From positions 992,001-1,056,000 of the forward strand of contig NZ_CP089312.1 of NCBI RefSeq assembly GCF_021545335.1: 64,000 nt of DNA, written 5' to 3'. The position numbers and the translations under genes are program-made. The notes beneath the pieces were generated by a model. That model did not search any database. It had not been told where the DNA came from and was given only the letters and a program-made list of their open reading frames with translations. The stretch comes from Streptomyces sp. GQFP. GTDB taxonomy: Bacteria; Actinomycetota; Actinomycetes; Streptomycetales; Streptomycetaceae. Below, one piece after another: positions 1 through 8,453 of the stretch (position 1 is the first letter of the stretch; every line of letters starts with the position of its first letter).

Positions 1-1349
1 AGGTGGAAGCGCAGGTAGGCGGCGTAGCTGAAGGGCGCTGTCACGATCTCCTCGCGCTGCGCCGGGCTCAGCCATTCGAGCATTCCGGGCCGCAACGCGG
101 GAATCCCCACGCGCTCGACGACCTGCCGCTCCCAGTCGGTGTTGTAGTAGAAGGTGCCCTTGTGGTACTTGAACAGCCGCAGCCGGGACAGATGGGGTAG
201 CCCGGCCAGCATCGCCGCCCGGCCCCAGCCGTTCGTGTTGATGTGCTCGTAGCGCGCGGTGTAGGTGAGCGGGGTGACCGCTCCGGTGTTGACGGCATCG
301 GAGAACGCCCGGGTCCAGACGACGTCGTCGCCCGGCTCGGTCATGTGCCAGGGGAACATGCTCGCGTCGACCTCGGCGTCCCACGAGAACTCGACCCCGG
401 TGATCGGCCGGGACTGCAGCAGGTGGAGCCGGCCCCCGGCGAAGGCCCACTCGATGTCCTGGGGAACGCCTCCGTAGTGCAGTTCGATCCGGCGACCCAG
501 TTCGGCCAGCGCCACGGCCTGCTCGTCGGACAGCGACAAGGCATCCTGCTCCTGCGGTGCGACGGCCTCGGTCACCGCGCCGTTACCGGTGGCGTGGTCC
601 CGCACCATACGCACCGGCTTGGTGCCCGCGACGCTTTCCCGGATCCGCAGGCCGCGGCTGTCCACCGTGTACTGGTCGGGCGTGACGATGCCCTGCACCA
701 CCGCCTCGCCCAGCCCCCAGGCCGAGTTGATCACGATCTCGTCGGTCGCTGTCGTCACCGGATTGCCGGTGAACATGACTCCGGAGGAGTCCGACTCGAC
801 CATCGCCTGCACGACGACCGCGATCCGCGGCTCGGCTCGGTCGAAGCCCCTGTCATGACGGAACGAGGTCGCCCTGGCGGTCCACAACGAGGCCCAGCAC
901 CGCTTGACCGCGTCGACAACCTGGTCCGCGCCGCGGATGTCGAGGAAGCTGTCGTGCAGGCCCGCGAACGACGCGTCCGCCTGATCCTCCGCCGTGCCCG
1001 AAGACCGCACCGCCACGAAGACGTCGGTACCCAACTCGCCGTAACCTGCTTCGACGTCACGACGGATCGCGTCGGGTACCGCCGCCGCCATGATGGCGTC
1101 GCGGATCTCGCTCGTCAGCTGGTCCACCTGCGCGGGCGCGCTCCAGTCGATCGCGGCAAGCGCGTTCGCGATCGACTTGTGCAGGCCGTTCTCGTCGAGG
1201 AACAGGCAGTAGGCGTCCGTCGTCACGGTGTACCCGGGAGGTACATCGAAACCGGCACGGGTCAGGGACGTCAGATTGGCGGCTTTGCCGCCGACTTTCG
1301 CCAGTTGGTCCGCGCCGTCGTCGTCGAACCGGAGAAGGTAAGCGGTCAT
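1..1349 (-). CDS. PEP synthase / rifampin-phosphotransferase-like protein, C-terminus outside the window
   Basis: Partial gene: 449 codons from an ATG at 1349 (GGAGGC at 1352-1357 upstream) run off the left edge without a stop. The N-terminus DDGADQLAKVGGKAANL and the motif VAVRSSGTAEDQADASFAG are those of the ATP-grasp domain of PEP synthase and rifampin phosphotransferase (Rph); NSAWGLGEAVVQGIVTPDQ is also typical. After about residue 340 the sequence moves into a linker and substrate-domain region (FPWHMTEPGD) as in Rph. Family knowledge: ATP is split to AMP and phosphate while a phosphoryl group passes through a mobile histidine domain to the acceptor; that domain would lie beyond the edge. 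The acceptor is unknown. It is the third dikinase-type gene here, besides 38525-40183 and 40280-41764, and the only one that seems to have ATP and substrate parts in one chain. Confidence 0.85.
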   Translation of the reverse strand, partial: MTAYLLRFDDDGADQLAKVGGKAANLTSLTRAGFDVPPGYTVTTDAYCLFLDENGLHKSIANALAAIDWSAPAQVDQLTSEIRDAIMAAAVPDAIRRDVEAGYGELGTDVFVAVRSSGTAEDQADASFAGLHDSFLDIRGADQVVDAVKRCWASLWTARATSFRHDRGFDRAEPRIAVVVQAMVESDSSGVMFTGNPVTTATDEIVINSAWGLGEAVVQGIVTPDQYTVDSRGLRIRESVAGTKPVRMVRDHATGNGAVTEAVAPQEQDALSLSDEQAVALAELGRRIELHYGGVPQDIEWAFAGGRLHLLQSRPITGVEFSWDAEVDASMFPWHMTEPGDDVVWTRAFSDAVNTGAVTPLTYTARYEHINTNGWGRAAMLAGLPHLSRLRLFKYHKGTFYYNTDWERQVVERVGIPALRPGMLEWLSPAQREEIVTAPFSYAAYLRFH

Positions 1350-1672
1350 CGGTTGCCTCCCAGCGATACGTGCGGCTCAAGTCGAGCATCTCGGCAGTCG
1401 GGGGCGACCGGAACCGTAACCGGTACGGCCCTCCCGGTCGGCTACTACGGTGGTTGCCCCGCCGGGCACAGCTACTTGACCGGCGCTGGGTTCATCCCCG
1501 GAAGGAGCAGGTGTCCCGAATCGACGGGGATGTCCCGCCGGTGACCGCCGCCACCAGATCCGAGTTCAGGTAGAGCGCGGTGCCGGCGGTGACCTCAATC
1601 GGGATGTCGGCCTTCCCGAACTCCGCGCCCCTCGCGAGACCGTGTTGACATGGTGACCGCCTACGGTCCCGG
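1350..1672. other. intergenic region between the LuxR gene and the PEP-synthase-like gene
   Basis: No complete gene is supported in these 323 bases. They should hold the promoter of the leftward gene starting at 1349, but no convincing -35/-10 pair was found. Minus-strand bases 1640-1492 read as an open frame with strongly GC-biased third positions, ending in DTCSFRG and a stop, but without a start codon or ribosome site; this may be the tail of a decayed gene and I do not recognise it. Confidence 0.4.
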
Positions 1673-4393
1673 TCAGCCGATCGCCCCGTCCGAGGTCTCG
1701 AGGGCACCGGGCAGTTCGGCGCGGCTGCGGATGCCGAGCTTCGCGTAGACGTGCTGGAGGTAGCTCTCGACGGTGCGGACCGACAGCCGGAACTGGTCGG
1801 CGATCTCCTTGTTCGACCGGCCGGATGCCGCCAGCAGCGCGGTGTCCGTCTCGGCCGGCGTGAGGTGGACCCGAAGCCCGATCCGCTGGACGCTCGGGGT
1901 GACAGCTCCGTCGCAACGAGCGAGTAGCGTCCGGGCGTGGCGCTCCGCCTCGCAGGCACGACGGATGTCTCCGGTGTGCCGCCAGGCTTGCGAGGCGTCC
2001 GCCATTGCTTCCGCCGCCAGTAGATCGGCACCCATCGCGGCGAAATCCGACGAGGTGTGCTCAAGACGCGCCGCGTCGCCGTCGGCCAGATGCCGCGCGT
2101 GCGCGGCGCGGGCGGTGATGAGCTCCCCTTCGATGACGGCACCGAGACCGGCCAGCCGGTCGCTGACCTCCGCCGCGGCACCCAGGCGAGCCAGACCGTG
2201 CAGTGCGGACGCGGCGCCGACGATGTCACCGATCTCCTCGCCGGTCGCGGCGGCCGCGGTGAGCAGCCGGCGCGCATCTCGGGCGTTTCCACTGACCAGC
2301 GCGGTCCAGGCGCGGGCTTGCAGAAGGTCCACCCCCATGAAGTGCGTCTCGGGCAGCCCCAACGCATCGAGGTCTGCGAGGGCGGTGCGGGCCTGTTCCG
2401 GCTCGCCGCCGAGGGCGTGGGCGAGAGCGACGTACCCGAGGCAGAAGCCCACGTACTGCGGCCGGTCGAGCTGGCGGAACAGCGCCACCGCCTCATGGCC
2501 GTAGTGGATCGACGCTCGGACGTGACCGCGCTCGCCGACCCGCTTGCACAGCTGCCAGGCGAAGAACGCCTGGGCCTCCGCCGACCGCTCCGCGAGCCCC
2601 TGCTCGTACCGACGGGTCGCCAGCGTGTCCGCCTCGATGAACCGGCCGGCGTGGGCGAGCGCCTCCCCGCGGTGGAACAGGTGGTACCACGGGTACCACT
2701 CCATCGGCATGGCCAACTCGAGGTTGGCCGCGTGCCCCCGCTCGGCCACCGCCAGCGCTTCCTCGATGCGCCCCATCCGACCGAACCCGTAGGACGCGAT
2801 CACGCAGGCCCACACCAGGCCCCGGCCGTCGGCCTGCACCAGCAGCGGAGCCACTGCCTCGGCCGCCGCGCGAGGGCCATGCATGGCCAGCAGCAGCCCG
2901 CCGCGCTTCGCGGTGATCTCGTCGCGCCACGTGAGGTCGGTGACGGCGGCATCGGCCTCGTCGGCGATCACGAGCGCCTCCGGGATCTGACCGAGGAAGT
3001 AGACCTGGTTGTCCAGCCGCGCGATCGCGACCAGGGCCCGCTCGGTGTCGTCGGTCGCCTTGGCGGCCAACACCGTCAGCTGCGCCTCCGCCTGCGCACC
3101 CCGACCCTCCAGGCCCGCCACCTGAGCCGCCAGCAGCGCCGCGTCGAACCCGGCGCCAGCCCGGACCGCCGCCTCGGAAAGTCTCGCGGCGAGAGGGAAG
3201 TCGTAACGCCAGCGCGCGGTCCTCGCCGCTGCCAGCATCGGCTCCGGGCTCGCACCACCGCCATCCAGCCGCCACGTCGCGACCCGAAGCGTGTCCTCCC
3301 GCCGGCGCGCCCCCTTGCCCTCGACGACCCCTGCCAGTGACCGGGCCATGGACGGGACCCGCGACGCCGGGATCCGGCTGCGCGCCACGTCGCCGTAGAG
3401 CGGATGGGCGAGCCGGATCTCCAGCCGCGCACCGTTGCGGCTGGTCGCCAGGATTCCCTTGCGCTCCAAGCTCTCGGCCGCCTCCGTGCTCGACAACGCG
3501 TCGAGCTCCGCCGGCCCGATCACCTCCGCGAAGGACACCAGATCGAGCAACTGCCGTTCTGGCGCCGTCAGCTGCCCCCACCGCGCCTCGACCAGTTCGG
3601 AGAGCCGCTCCGACGGATGCAGGGGCCGCGCCAGGTGCCAGATCCCGTCGCTGTCGCTGAGCCCGCCATCCTCCAGCGCACCCAGCACCAGCTCCCGCAG
3701 GAACAACACATTCCCCTGGCACCGGAAGACGAACTCGGCCACCACCGCGGCATCCACCGGACCGCCCAGGACACCCGACACCACCTCGCCGATCGCCGCG
3801 GCGTCGAGACCGGCGAGATCCACCCGCTCCACGACACCATCCGCCCACAGCGCGACGACCGACTCCGGAGCCCGTGCCCCCGTGCGTAGCGTGGCCAGCG
3901 CGAAGGCGTCATGCCGGGTCACCAACTGGTAGACCAGCGCGGCCGACAGCTCGTCCAGAAGATGGACGTCGTCCACCATCAGGACCGGGCGGCGGCCGTT
4001 CCCCCGCTCGACGATCGCCGCCGCGGAGCGGCGCATCAGATCTGTCCGGTGATCCACCTCCGTCGCTCTCCCGTGATCCGACGCCGGAAGCAACGTGGCC
4101 AGCGCCCCGAACGGCACCTTCGCCGTCGCCCGTCCACCGGTGATCCGAACCGCGGCCAGCCCCTCCCGTTCGGCCGTCCGCAGCAGTTCCAGCGCCAACC
4201 GGGTCTTCCCCACACCCGCCGGACCCGCAAGGATCACCCCCGACGAATCGCCTCTCAGCAACGACCGGAGCCGCTCCAGCTCACGATCGCGACCCCTCAT
4301 CGGCCACTCGCCGTCGATCAGATGACCGAACGGTGATCGGGCCGGGAAAGACCGCGTGCTCCCGGACAGCGACGGCTCGTACACCTGAGTCAT
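1673..4393 (-). CDS. LuxR-family large ATP-binding (LAL-type) transcriptional regulator
   Basis: 906 residues from the ATG at 4393, chosen because GGAGGAG lies about 7 bases upstream (an upstream in-frame ATG lacks such a site). Order: AAA/STAND ATPase domain with Walker A GPAGVGKT near residues 57-64 and Walker B PVLMVDDVHLLD; a long helical, TPR-like middle of about 500 residues; a C-terminal LuxR helix-turn-helix (LTPAETDTALLAASGRSNKE followed by IADQFRLSVRTVESYL). This is the MalT/LAL architecture: ATP-dependent activators that usually respond to a small ligand. It lies directly downstream of the eight-gene leftward operon (46 bp after its last gene) and may activate it; that link is inferred from position only. 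Confidence 0.93.
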   Translation of the reverse strand: MTQVYEPSLSGSTRSFPARSPFGHLIDGEWPMRGRDRELERLRSLLRGDSSGVILAGPAGVGKTRLALELLRTAEREGLAAVRITGGRATAKVPFGALATLLPASDHGRATEVDHRTDLMRRSAAAIVERGNGRRPVLMVDDVHLLDELSAALVYQLVTRHDAFALATLRTGARAPESVVALWADGVVERVDLAGLDAAAIGEVVSGVLGGPVDAAVVAEFVFRCQGNVLFLRELVLGALEDGGLSDSDGIWHLARPLHPSERLSELVEARWGQLTAPERQLLDLVSFAEVIGPAELDALSSTEAAESLERKGILATSRNGARLEIRLAHPLYGDVARSRIPASRVPSMARSLAGVVEGKGARRREDTLRVATWRLDGGGASPEPMLAAARTARWRYDFPLAARLSEAAVRAGAGFDAALLAAQVAGLEGRGAQAEAQLTVLAAKATDDTERALVAIARLDNQVYFLGQIPEALVIADEADAAVTDLTWRDEITAKRGGLLLAMHGPRAAAEAVAPLLVQADGRGLVWACVIASYGFGRMGRIEEALAVAERGHAANLELAMPMEWYPWYHLFHRGEALAHAGRFIEADTLATRRYEQGLAERSAEAQAFFAWQLCKRVGERGHVRASIHYGHEAVALFRQLDRPQYVGFCLGYVALAHALGGEPEQARTALADLDALGLPETHFMGVDLLQARAWTALVSGNARDARRLLTAAAATGEEIGDIVGAASALHGLARLGAAAEVSDRLAGLGAVIEGELITARAAHARHLADGDAARLEHTSSDFAAMGADLLAAEAMADASQAWRHTGDIRRACEAERHARTLLARCDGAVTPSVQRIGLRVHLTPAETDTALLAASGRSNKEIADQFRLSVRTVESYLQHVYAKLGIRSRAELPGALETSDGAIG

Positions 4394-4439
4394 GTCGCTA
4401 CTCCTCCCGCGTCGTTGGGGGGGGACCAAAACTTGTGGC

Positions 4440-5207
4440 TCAGAGCGAGTATCCGCCGTCGACGCACAGCGTCTGACCGGTCACGTACGACGAACGCGGA
4501 CCGGCGAGGAACGCCACCGCTTCGGCGACCTCGGCGGCGGACCCGAACCTTCGCAGGGCGGTCGCCCGGCGGGCCGCGTCCAGAGCGCGCTCGTCGTAGT
4601 CGCCGCTGGCCAGCAGGTCGTCCCAGAGCCCGGCTTCGATGGTGCCCACCCCGACGCAGTTGGCGCGGACGCCGTACTTGCCCTCTTCGGCGGCGATCGC
4701 GCGGGCGACCTGCTCGACCGCCGCCTTGGGCGCCGCCGAGAGCAGGTCGCGGGTCGCGTAACGCCGCAGGGCCGTGGTCACCAGGCACACCACCGTGCCC
4801 CGGGTCGCCCGCAGCGGCTCGATCGCGGGCCGGAGCAGGTTGAATCCGGCGACGGCGTCGCGCGTCATCTGCTCGGCGAACGTCTCCTGGTCGATGGCGC
4901 CGGTGTAGCGCATGGGGATCGGCGGGCCCGCCGCGTACACGACGGTGTCCAGGCGTGGCAGGCTCCGCACGAGTCGCTCGACGTCCGCCGCCGCGGTGAG
5001 GTCGAGCTGGTGAACGGTGGCCTCGCGCCCGTGGCCCCGGACCGCCTTCGCCGTCAGCCCGGCAGCCTGGGCGTTGCGGTGGTAGGTGAGCGCCACGTCG
5101 AATCCCTCGCGGGCGAGGGCCTCGCAGATCGCGGCTCCGATGCCACCGCTGCCCCCGGCGACGAGTGCCTGCTTGGCGGTCTCGGACGACGACTGCGTCA
5201 GCGTCAT
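4440..5207 (-). CDS. SDR-family oxidoreductase, apparently lacking the catalytic tyrosine
   Basis: 255 residues, last gene of the leftward operon; its ATG overlaps the stop of the preceding MaoC gene (ATGA). The N-terminal Rossmann motif GGSGGIG (about residue 18) and a C-terminal YVTGQTLCVDGGYSL mark a FabG-like short-chain dehydrogenase. The usual Y-x-x-x-K is replaced by S-A-A-P-K in LLSAAPKAAVEQ, and the catalytic serine region reads VTTALRRY. A tyrosine lies seven residues before that serine but out of register. It would be expected to handle a 3-hydroxyacyl-CoA/3-ketoacyl-CoA step, but without the Tyr it may be a structural subunit or use other chemistry. Fold: confident. Activity: open. 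Confidence 0.85.
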   Translation of the reverse strand: MTLTQSSSETAKQALVAGGSGGIGAAICEALAREGFDVALTYHRNAQAAGLTAKAVRGHGREATVHQLDLTAAADVERLVRSLPRLDTVVYAAGPPIPMRYTGAIDQETFAEQMTRDAVAGFNLLRPAIEPLRATRGTVVCLVTTALRRYATRDLLSAAPKAAVEQVARAIAAEEGKYGVRANCVGVGTIEAGLWDDLLASGDYDERALDAARRATALRRFGSAAEVAEAVAFLAGPRSSYVTGQTLCVDGGYSL

Positions 5208-5698
5208 GTGGCTTCCCTTGTGTTTGCGGCGTCTGTGGCTACGACGTCTGTGTTGACGATGCCCGTGCTCACGGCGTCCGTGCTCACGGCGTCGCGCAGG
5301 CGCGCGTAACCGGTGACGACCTCGCGGCCGTCCGCGTTCGTGGTCCTGAGCGACAGTTCGGCCTCCGGGCCCTGTGGTCCCGCGTCGACGGAGGCCACGG
5401 TCGCGGTGGTGGTGAGTGTGTCGCCCGGCCACACCTGGCTCCTGAAGCGCACTCCGAACGTCATCAGCTCGGCCTCGTCGAGCCACTGGGTCACCAGCTT
5501 GGCGGTCAGGCCCATGGTCAGCTGACCGTGGGCGAGGACACCGGCGTATCCGGCGACCTCAGTGGCGTGGACCTCGTCGGTGTGCAGCGGGTTGAAGTCC
5601 CCGGAGGCGCCCGCGTACATGACGATCTGGGTCCGGGACAGCTCGGCGACCACCACATCGGTGCGACTGTCGCCAACGGTGAGTTCCTCGACTTTCAT
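5204..5698 (-). CDS. MaoC-family enoyl-CoA hydratase (catalytic-type subunit)
   Basis: 164 residues, hotdog fold. The R-hydratase signature YAGASGDFNPLHTD, with the Asp and His that activate water, is intact near residue 30, so this should be the active partner of the preceding MaoC-like protein (5702-6184), which lacks that motif. Paired MaoC proteins of this sort form the heteromeric hydratases of actinobacterial steroid side-chain degradation (ChsH1-ChsH2 type). The last 29 residues form a repetitive tail rich in DAVST/TDVV-like units, encoded by imperfect short repeats at about 5210-5295, beyond the normal end of the fold. Translationally coupled to the following SDR by ATGA. Confidence 0.9.
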   Translation of the reverse strand: MKVEELTVGDSRTDVVVAELSRTQIVMYAGASGDFNPLHTDEVHATEVAGYAGVLAHGQLTMGLTAKLVTQWLDEAELMTFGVRFRSQVWPGDTLTTTATVASVDAGPQGPEAELSLRTTNADGREVVTGYARLRDAVSTDAVSTGIVNTDVVATDAANTREAT

Positions 5699-5701
5699 GG
5701 C

Positions 5702-6184
5702 TCAGCCCCCGACCGGTCGCTCGGTGATGACCCGTACCCGGGTGGCGGTCAGCACGAGTTCTCCCCGCTGGTCGGTGAAGCGGATGATCTCCTCATCGAA
5801 ACGCAGCGTGCCGGACCGCTCGCTGTGCTTCTCCCAGGTCTTGCCCGGCTGATGCTCGACAGTCAGGACATCGCCGGGACGCAGCGGCCGGTGGTACTCG
5901 TAGTGCTGCTCGGCGTGCAGGCTCGTGCCACCCGAGCCTCCGGTGCCGGGGGCGGGGCTGCCGGGCCCCCGGCCGGATCCCCACCACGGCACATCGGGTC
6001 GCGGGCGGTAGGGCCACTCGGGGTCGAAATGGGCGGCGGAGGCGACGAACGTGGGCGGGGCCGACACGCCGCCGTGCCGCCGCGCGGCCTCGGACTCCTC
6101 GTCGTACCAGCGCGGGTCGAGGTCGCCCAGGGCACGGGCGAACATCAGGATGGCTCCGGCTTCGACCGGGAATCGGAAACTCAC
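5702..6184 (-). CDS. MaoC-like (FAS1-type N-terminal dehydratase) subunit
   Basis: 160 residues from a GTG at 6184 whose bases overlap the TGA of the upstream acyl-CoA dehydrogenase (GTGA). The start FRFPVEAGAILMFARALGD and the SAPPTF motif are typical of the non-catalytic half of MaoC-like dehydratases; the GDxNPLH active-site motif is absent. A Pro/Gly-rich insertion (about residues 75-95) separates the two halves. It is expected to pair with the catalytic-type MaoC protein encoded 3 bp downstream, supplying the acyl-binding half of a heteromeric enoyl-CoA hydratase. Its paralogue at 35533-35946 has the same arrangement relative to another MaoC gene. Confidence 0.85.
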   Translation of the reverse strand: MSFRFPVEAGAILMFARALGDLDPRWYDEESEAARRHGGVSAPPTFVASAAHFDPEWPYRPRPDVPWWGSGRGPGSPAPGTGGSGGTSLHAEQHYEYHRPLRPGDVLTVEHQPGKTWEKHSERSGTLRFDEEIIRFTDQRGELVLTATRVRVITERPVGG

Positions 6185-7476
6185 TTCCGCACCTCCGTAG
6201 CGGCGGCTCTGGGCTCGCGGGGCAGGCCGAGGACGTTCTCCCCGATGATGTTGCGCTGTACCTCGCTGGTACCGGCGTAGATCGTCCCGGAGTGCGCCAG
6301 GAGGAACGTGTCCTGCCACTGGTCCACCGGGTAGCCCGGTCCGGACGGCCGTACGAGCGCGTCCGGACCGGCGATGTCGAGGGCGATCGCCGCGAGCCTG
6401 AGGTGGTACTCGCTCCAGAACAGCTTCCACACCGACAGCTGCGGCCCGGGTTCACGACCGGCGGCGACCTCGGCGACGGTGCGCTCCCACATCGCCCGCA
6501 GCAGTCGGACCTGGGTGTGCGCCCAGGCGAGTTGCTGGCGGATCAGGGGATCGCGGTTCCTGCCGTTCGTACGGGCCAGCGCCACCAATGCCGCCAGTTC
6601 GCGTTCGCGCGCCTGGACGAGCATGGTCGTCGCCCGGCCCGCCGCCGCCCGCTCGAAGGCGAGCGTCGACTGCACCACACCCCAACCGTTGCCGAGGCCG
6701 CCGATGACACCTGAGAGCGGGGCCCGGGTGCCGTCGAAGAAGACCTCGGCGAACTCCTGAGCCCCCGTCATCTGCCGGATGGGACGGGCGTCGATGCCGT
6801 TGTCTCCGGGGGTGAACGGCACGATGACGTAGGACAGCCCCCGGTGCTTGGTGGCGGTGCGGTCCGTCCGGCAGAGGACGAAGATCATGTTCGCGGTGGC
6901 GAACCGGCTGGTCCACACCTTCTGACCGGTGATGACGACCTCGTCGCCGGCCACTTCCCCACGGGTCGTGGCCGAGGCGAGGTCGGAACCGGCGCCGGGC
7001 TCGGAGAAGCCCTGGCAGTACCGGTGCTCTCCCGAGATGATCGGGGGAAGGAAGTGCGCCTTCTGTTCGGGCGTGCCGTGCAGGATGACCGAGGGGCCGA
7101 CCATCGACTCGCCCTGTACGCGGTCGACGCGCGGCAGGCCCGCCCGGTGGAACTCCTCGTCGAGCACCGTCATCTCCGGTGCCTGCCAGCCACGGCCGCC
7201 GTACTCCCGCGGCCAGGACGGGCAGACCAGGCGCGCCCGCAGGCAGGATCGCTCCCATGCCCGGAACAGCGGGTGCCGCTGCGCCTCGGCGTACTGCTCC
7301 TCGCTGACGGCGCTCCCCACGGAGCCGGGAAGGTCGACGCGCGCGTTCCAGTCGAGCACGTCCTGTAGGCCCGGTGGGGCGTGCTCCTTCATCCAGCCGC
7401 GCAGCCGCACCCGCAGCTCGTCGGCGGTGGTGCCGTCCGGGACGACGAGTTCCGCGATGGTGCTGCCGGGGGTCAT
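6181..7476 (-). CDS. acyl-CoA dehydrogenase
   Basis: 431 residues from ATG 7476 (GAGGAG upstream; ATGA overlap with the preceding lyase gene). The family core is clear: CQGFSEPGAGSDLAS for FAD/substrate contact, ITGQKVWTSRF in the beta domain, and the C-terminal GTIYAGTSEVQRNIIGENVL. The residue matching the MCAD base Glu376 is Ala (IYAGT), so the base must be elsewhere, as in several long-chain or branched types, or be supplied by a partner. It introduces the alpha,beta double bond into an acyl-CoA, feeding the MaoC pair encoded immediately downstream. With 8454-9602 it could form a heteromeric dehydrogenase like the steroid FadE pairs; this is inference. Confidence 0.93.
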   Translation of the reverse strand: MTPGSTIAELVVPDGTTADELRVRLRGWMKEHAPPGLQDVLDWNARVDLPGSVGSAVSEEQYAEAQRHPLFRAWERSCLRARLVCPSWPREYGGRGWQAPEMTVLDEEFHRAGLPRVDRVQGESMVGPSVILHGTPEQKAHFLPPIISGEHRYCQGFSEPGAGSDLASATTRGEVAGDEVVITGQKVWTSRFATANMIFVLCRTDRTATKHRGLSYVIVPFTPGDNGIDARPIRQMTGAQEFAEVFFDGTRAPLSGVIGGLGNGWGVVQSTLAFERAAAGRATTMLVQARERELAALVALARTNGRNRDPLIRQQLAWAHTQVRLLRAMWERTVAEVAAGREPGPQLSVWKLFWSEYHLRLAAIALDIAGPDALVRPSGPGYPVDQWQDTFLLAHSGTIYAGTSEVQRNIIGENVLGLPREPRAAATEVRK

Positions 7477-8432
7477 GCCGCTCCTCGCTGCCGGCCTGCG
7501 GTGCCGGCCAGGGCCTGGACCGTGCGGGAGACGCTCGGGCGTCCCAGTTGCCCGGCCATCCAGACGCTGGTCCGCACCAGGGCGTCGAGGTCGACACCGG
7601 TCTCGATGCCGAGGCCGTGGAGCTGCCACACCAGGTCCTCGGTGGCGAGGTTGCCGGTCGCGCTCTCGGCGAAGTTGCATCCGCCGAGCCCTCCGGCGGA
7701 ACTGTCCACGGTGGTCACTCCGGCCTGCAGGGCCGCCAGCACATTGGCGAGGGCCTGGCCGTAGGTGTCGTGGAAGTGCACCCCGATGCGCTCCAGCGGG
7801 ATGCCGCTGTCGACCAGGTCGGCGACAAGTGCGGTGACATGACCGGGCGTTCCCGTGCCTATGGTGTCGCTCAGGCTCATCTCCGTACAGCCGAGGGCCA
7901 TGAGGCGGCCGGCCACATCGACGACCCGCTCGCGCGGCACCTCGCCCTCCCACGGGTCACCGAAGGCCATCGAGACGTAGACCCGTACACCCGCGCCGGC
8001 CGACCGCGCTCCGTCGACGACGGGGGCGATCATCTCCAGCGCCTCCGCCACACTCCGGTTGAGATTGCGCCGGGAGAACGTCTCCGTGACGGAGGCGAAG
8101 ACCGCGACGTCCCGCACGCCCCGGTCCAGCGCGCGCCGAAGGCCCTTGAGGTTGGGGACCAGGACCGGGTAACGGACGCCGGGGGCACGTTCGAGCCGGT
8201 CGATGAGTTCCTCCGCGTCGGCGAGTTGGGGGACCCATGCGGGGTGGACGAAGCTGGTCGTCTCGACCGTGCGCAGTCCGGCCGCCACGAGCCGCTCGAC
8301 GAACTGGGCCTTCACCTCGGTGGGGACGACCTGTTTCTCGTTCTGCAGTCCGTCGCGGGCGCCCACTTCGTAGATCGTGACGCGGTCGGGCAGTCCGTCG
8401 GCCCGTACCTCCTGCGGCGCGTACATCACCAT
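7473..8432 (-). CDS. HMG-CoA-lyase-like aldolase (pyruvate carboxyltransferase/HMGL family)
   Basis: 319 residues, near the usual length of HMG-CoA lyase. IYEVGARDGLQNEKQVVPT near the N-terminus provides the metal-binding RDGLQNE motif; SLSDTIGTGTPG and GVHFHDTYGQALANVL provide further TIM-barrel contacts; the lyase loop GGLGGCNFAESATGNLATED contains the catalytic Cys. Known reaction: divalent-metal-dependent retro-aldol cleavage of a 3-hydroxy-3-methylacyl-CoA to acetyl-CoA plus a 3-keto acid, or relatives. Within a beta-oxidation operon this suggests removal of a unit from a beta-branched intermediate, as in isoprenoid or leucine-type pathways. The actual substrate cannot be read from sequence. 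Start at 8432 has GGGGAGG seven bases upstream. Confidence 0.92.
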   Translation of the reverse strand: MVMYAPQEVRADGLPDRVTIYEVGARDGLQNEKQVVPTEVKAQFVERLVAAGLRTVETTSFVHPAWVPQLADAEELIDRLERAPGVRYPVLVPNLKGLRRALDRGVRDVAVFASVTETFSRRNLNRSVAEALEMIAPVVDGARSAGAGVRVYVSMAFGDPWEGEVPRERVVDVAGRLMALGCTEMSLSDTIGTGTPGHVTALVADLVDSGIPLERIGVHFHDTYGQALANVLAALQAGVTTVDSSAGGLGGCNFAESATGNLATEDLVWQLHGLGIETGVDLDALVRTSVWMAGQLGRPSVSRTVQALAGTAGRQRGAA

Positions 8433-8453
8433 GCCGGTGCCTCCCCTCGATCG

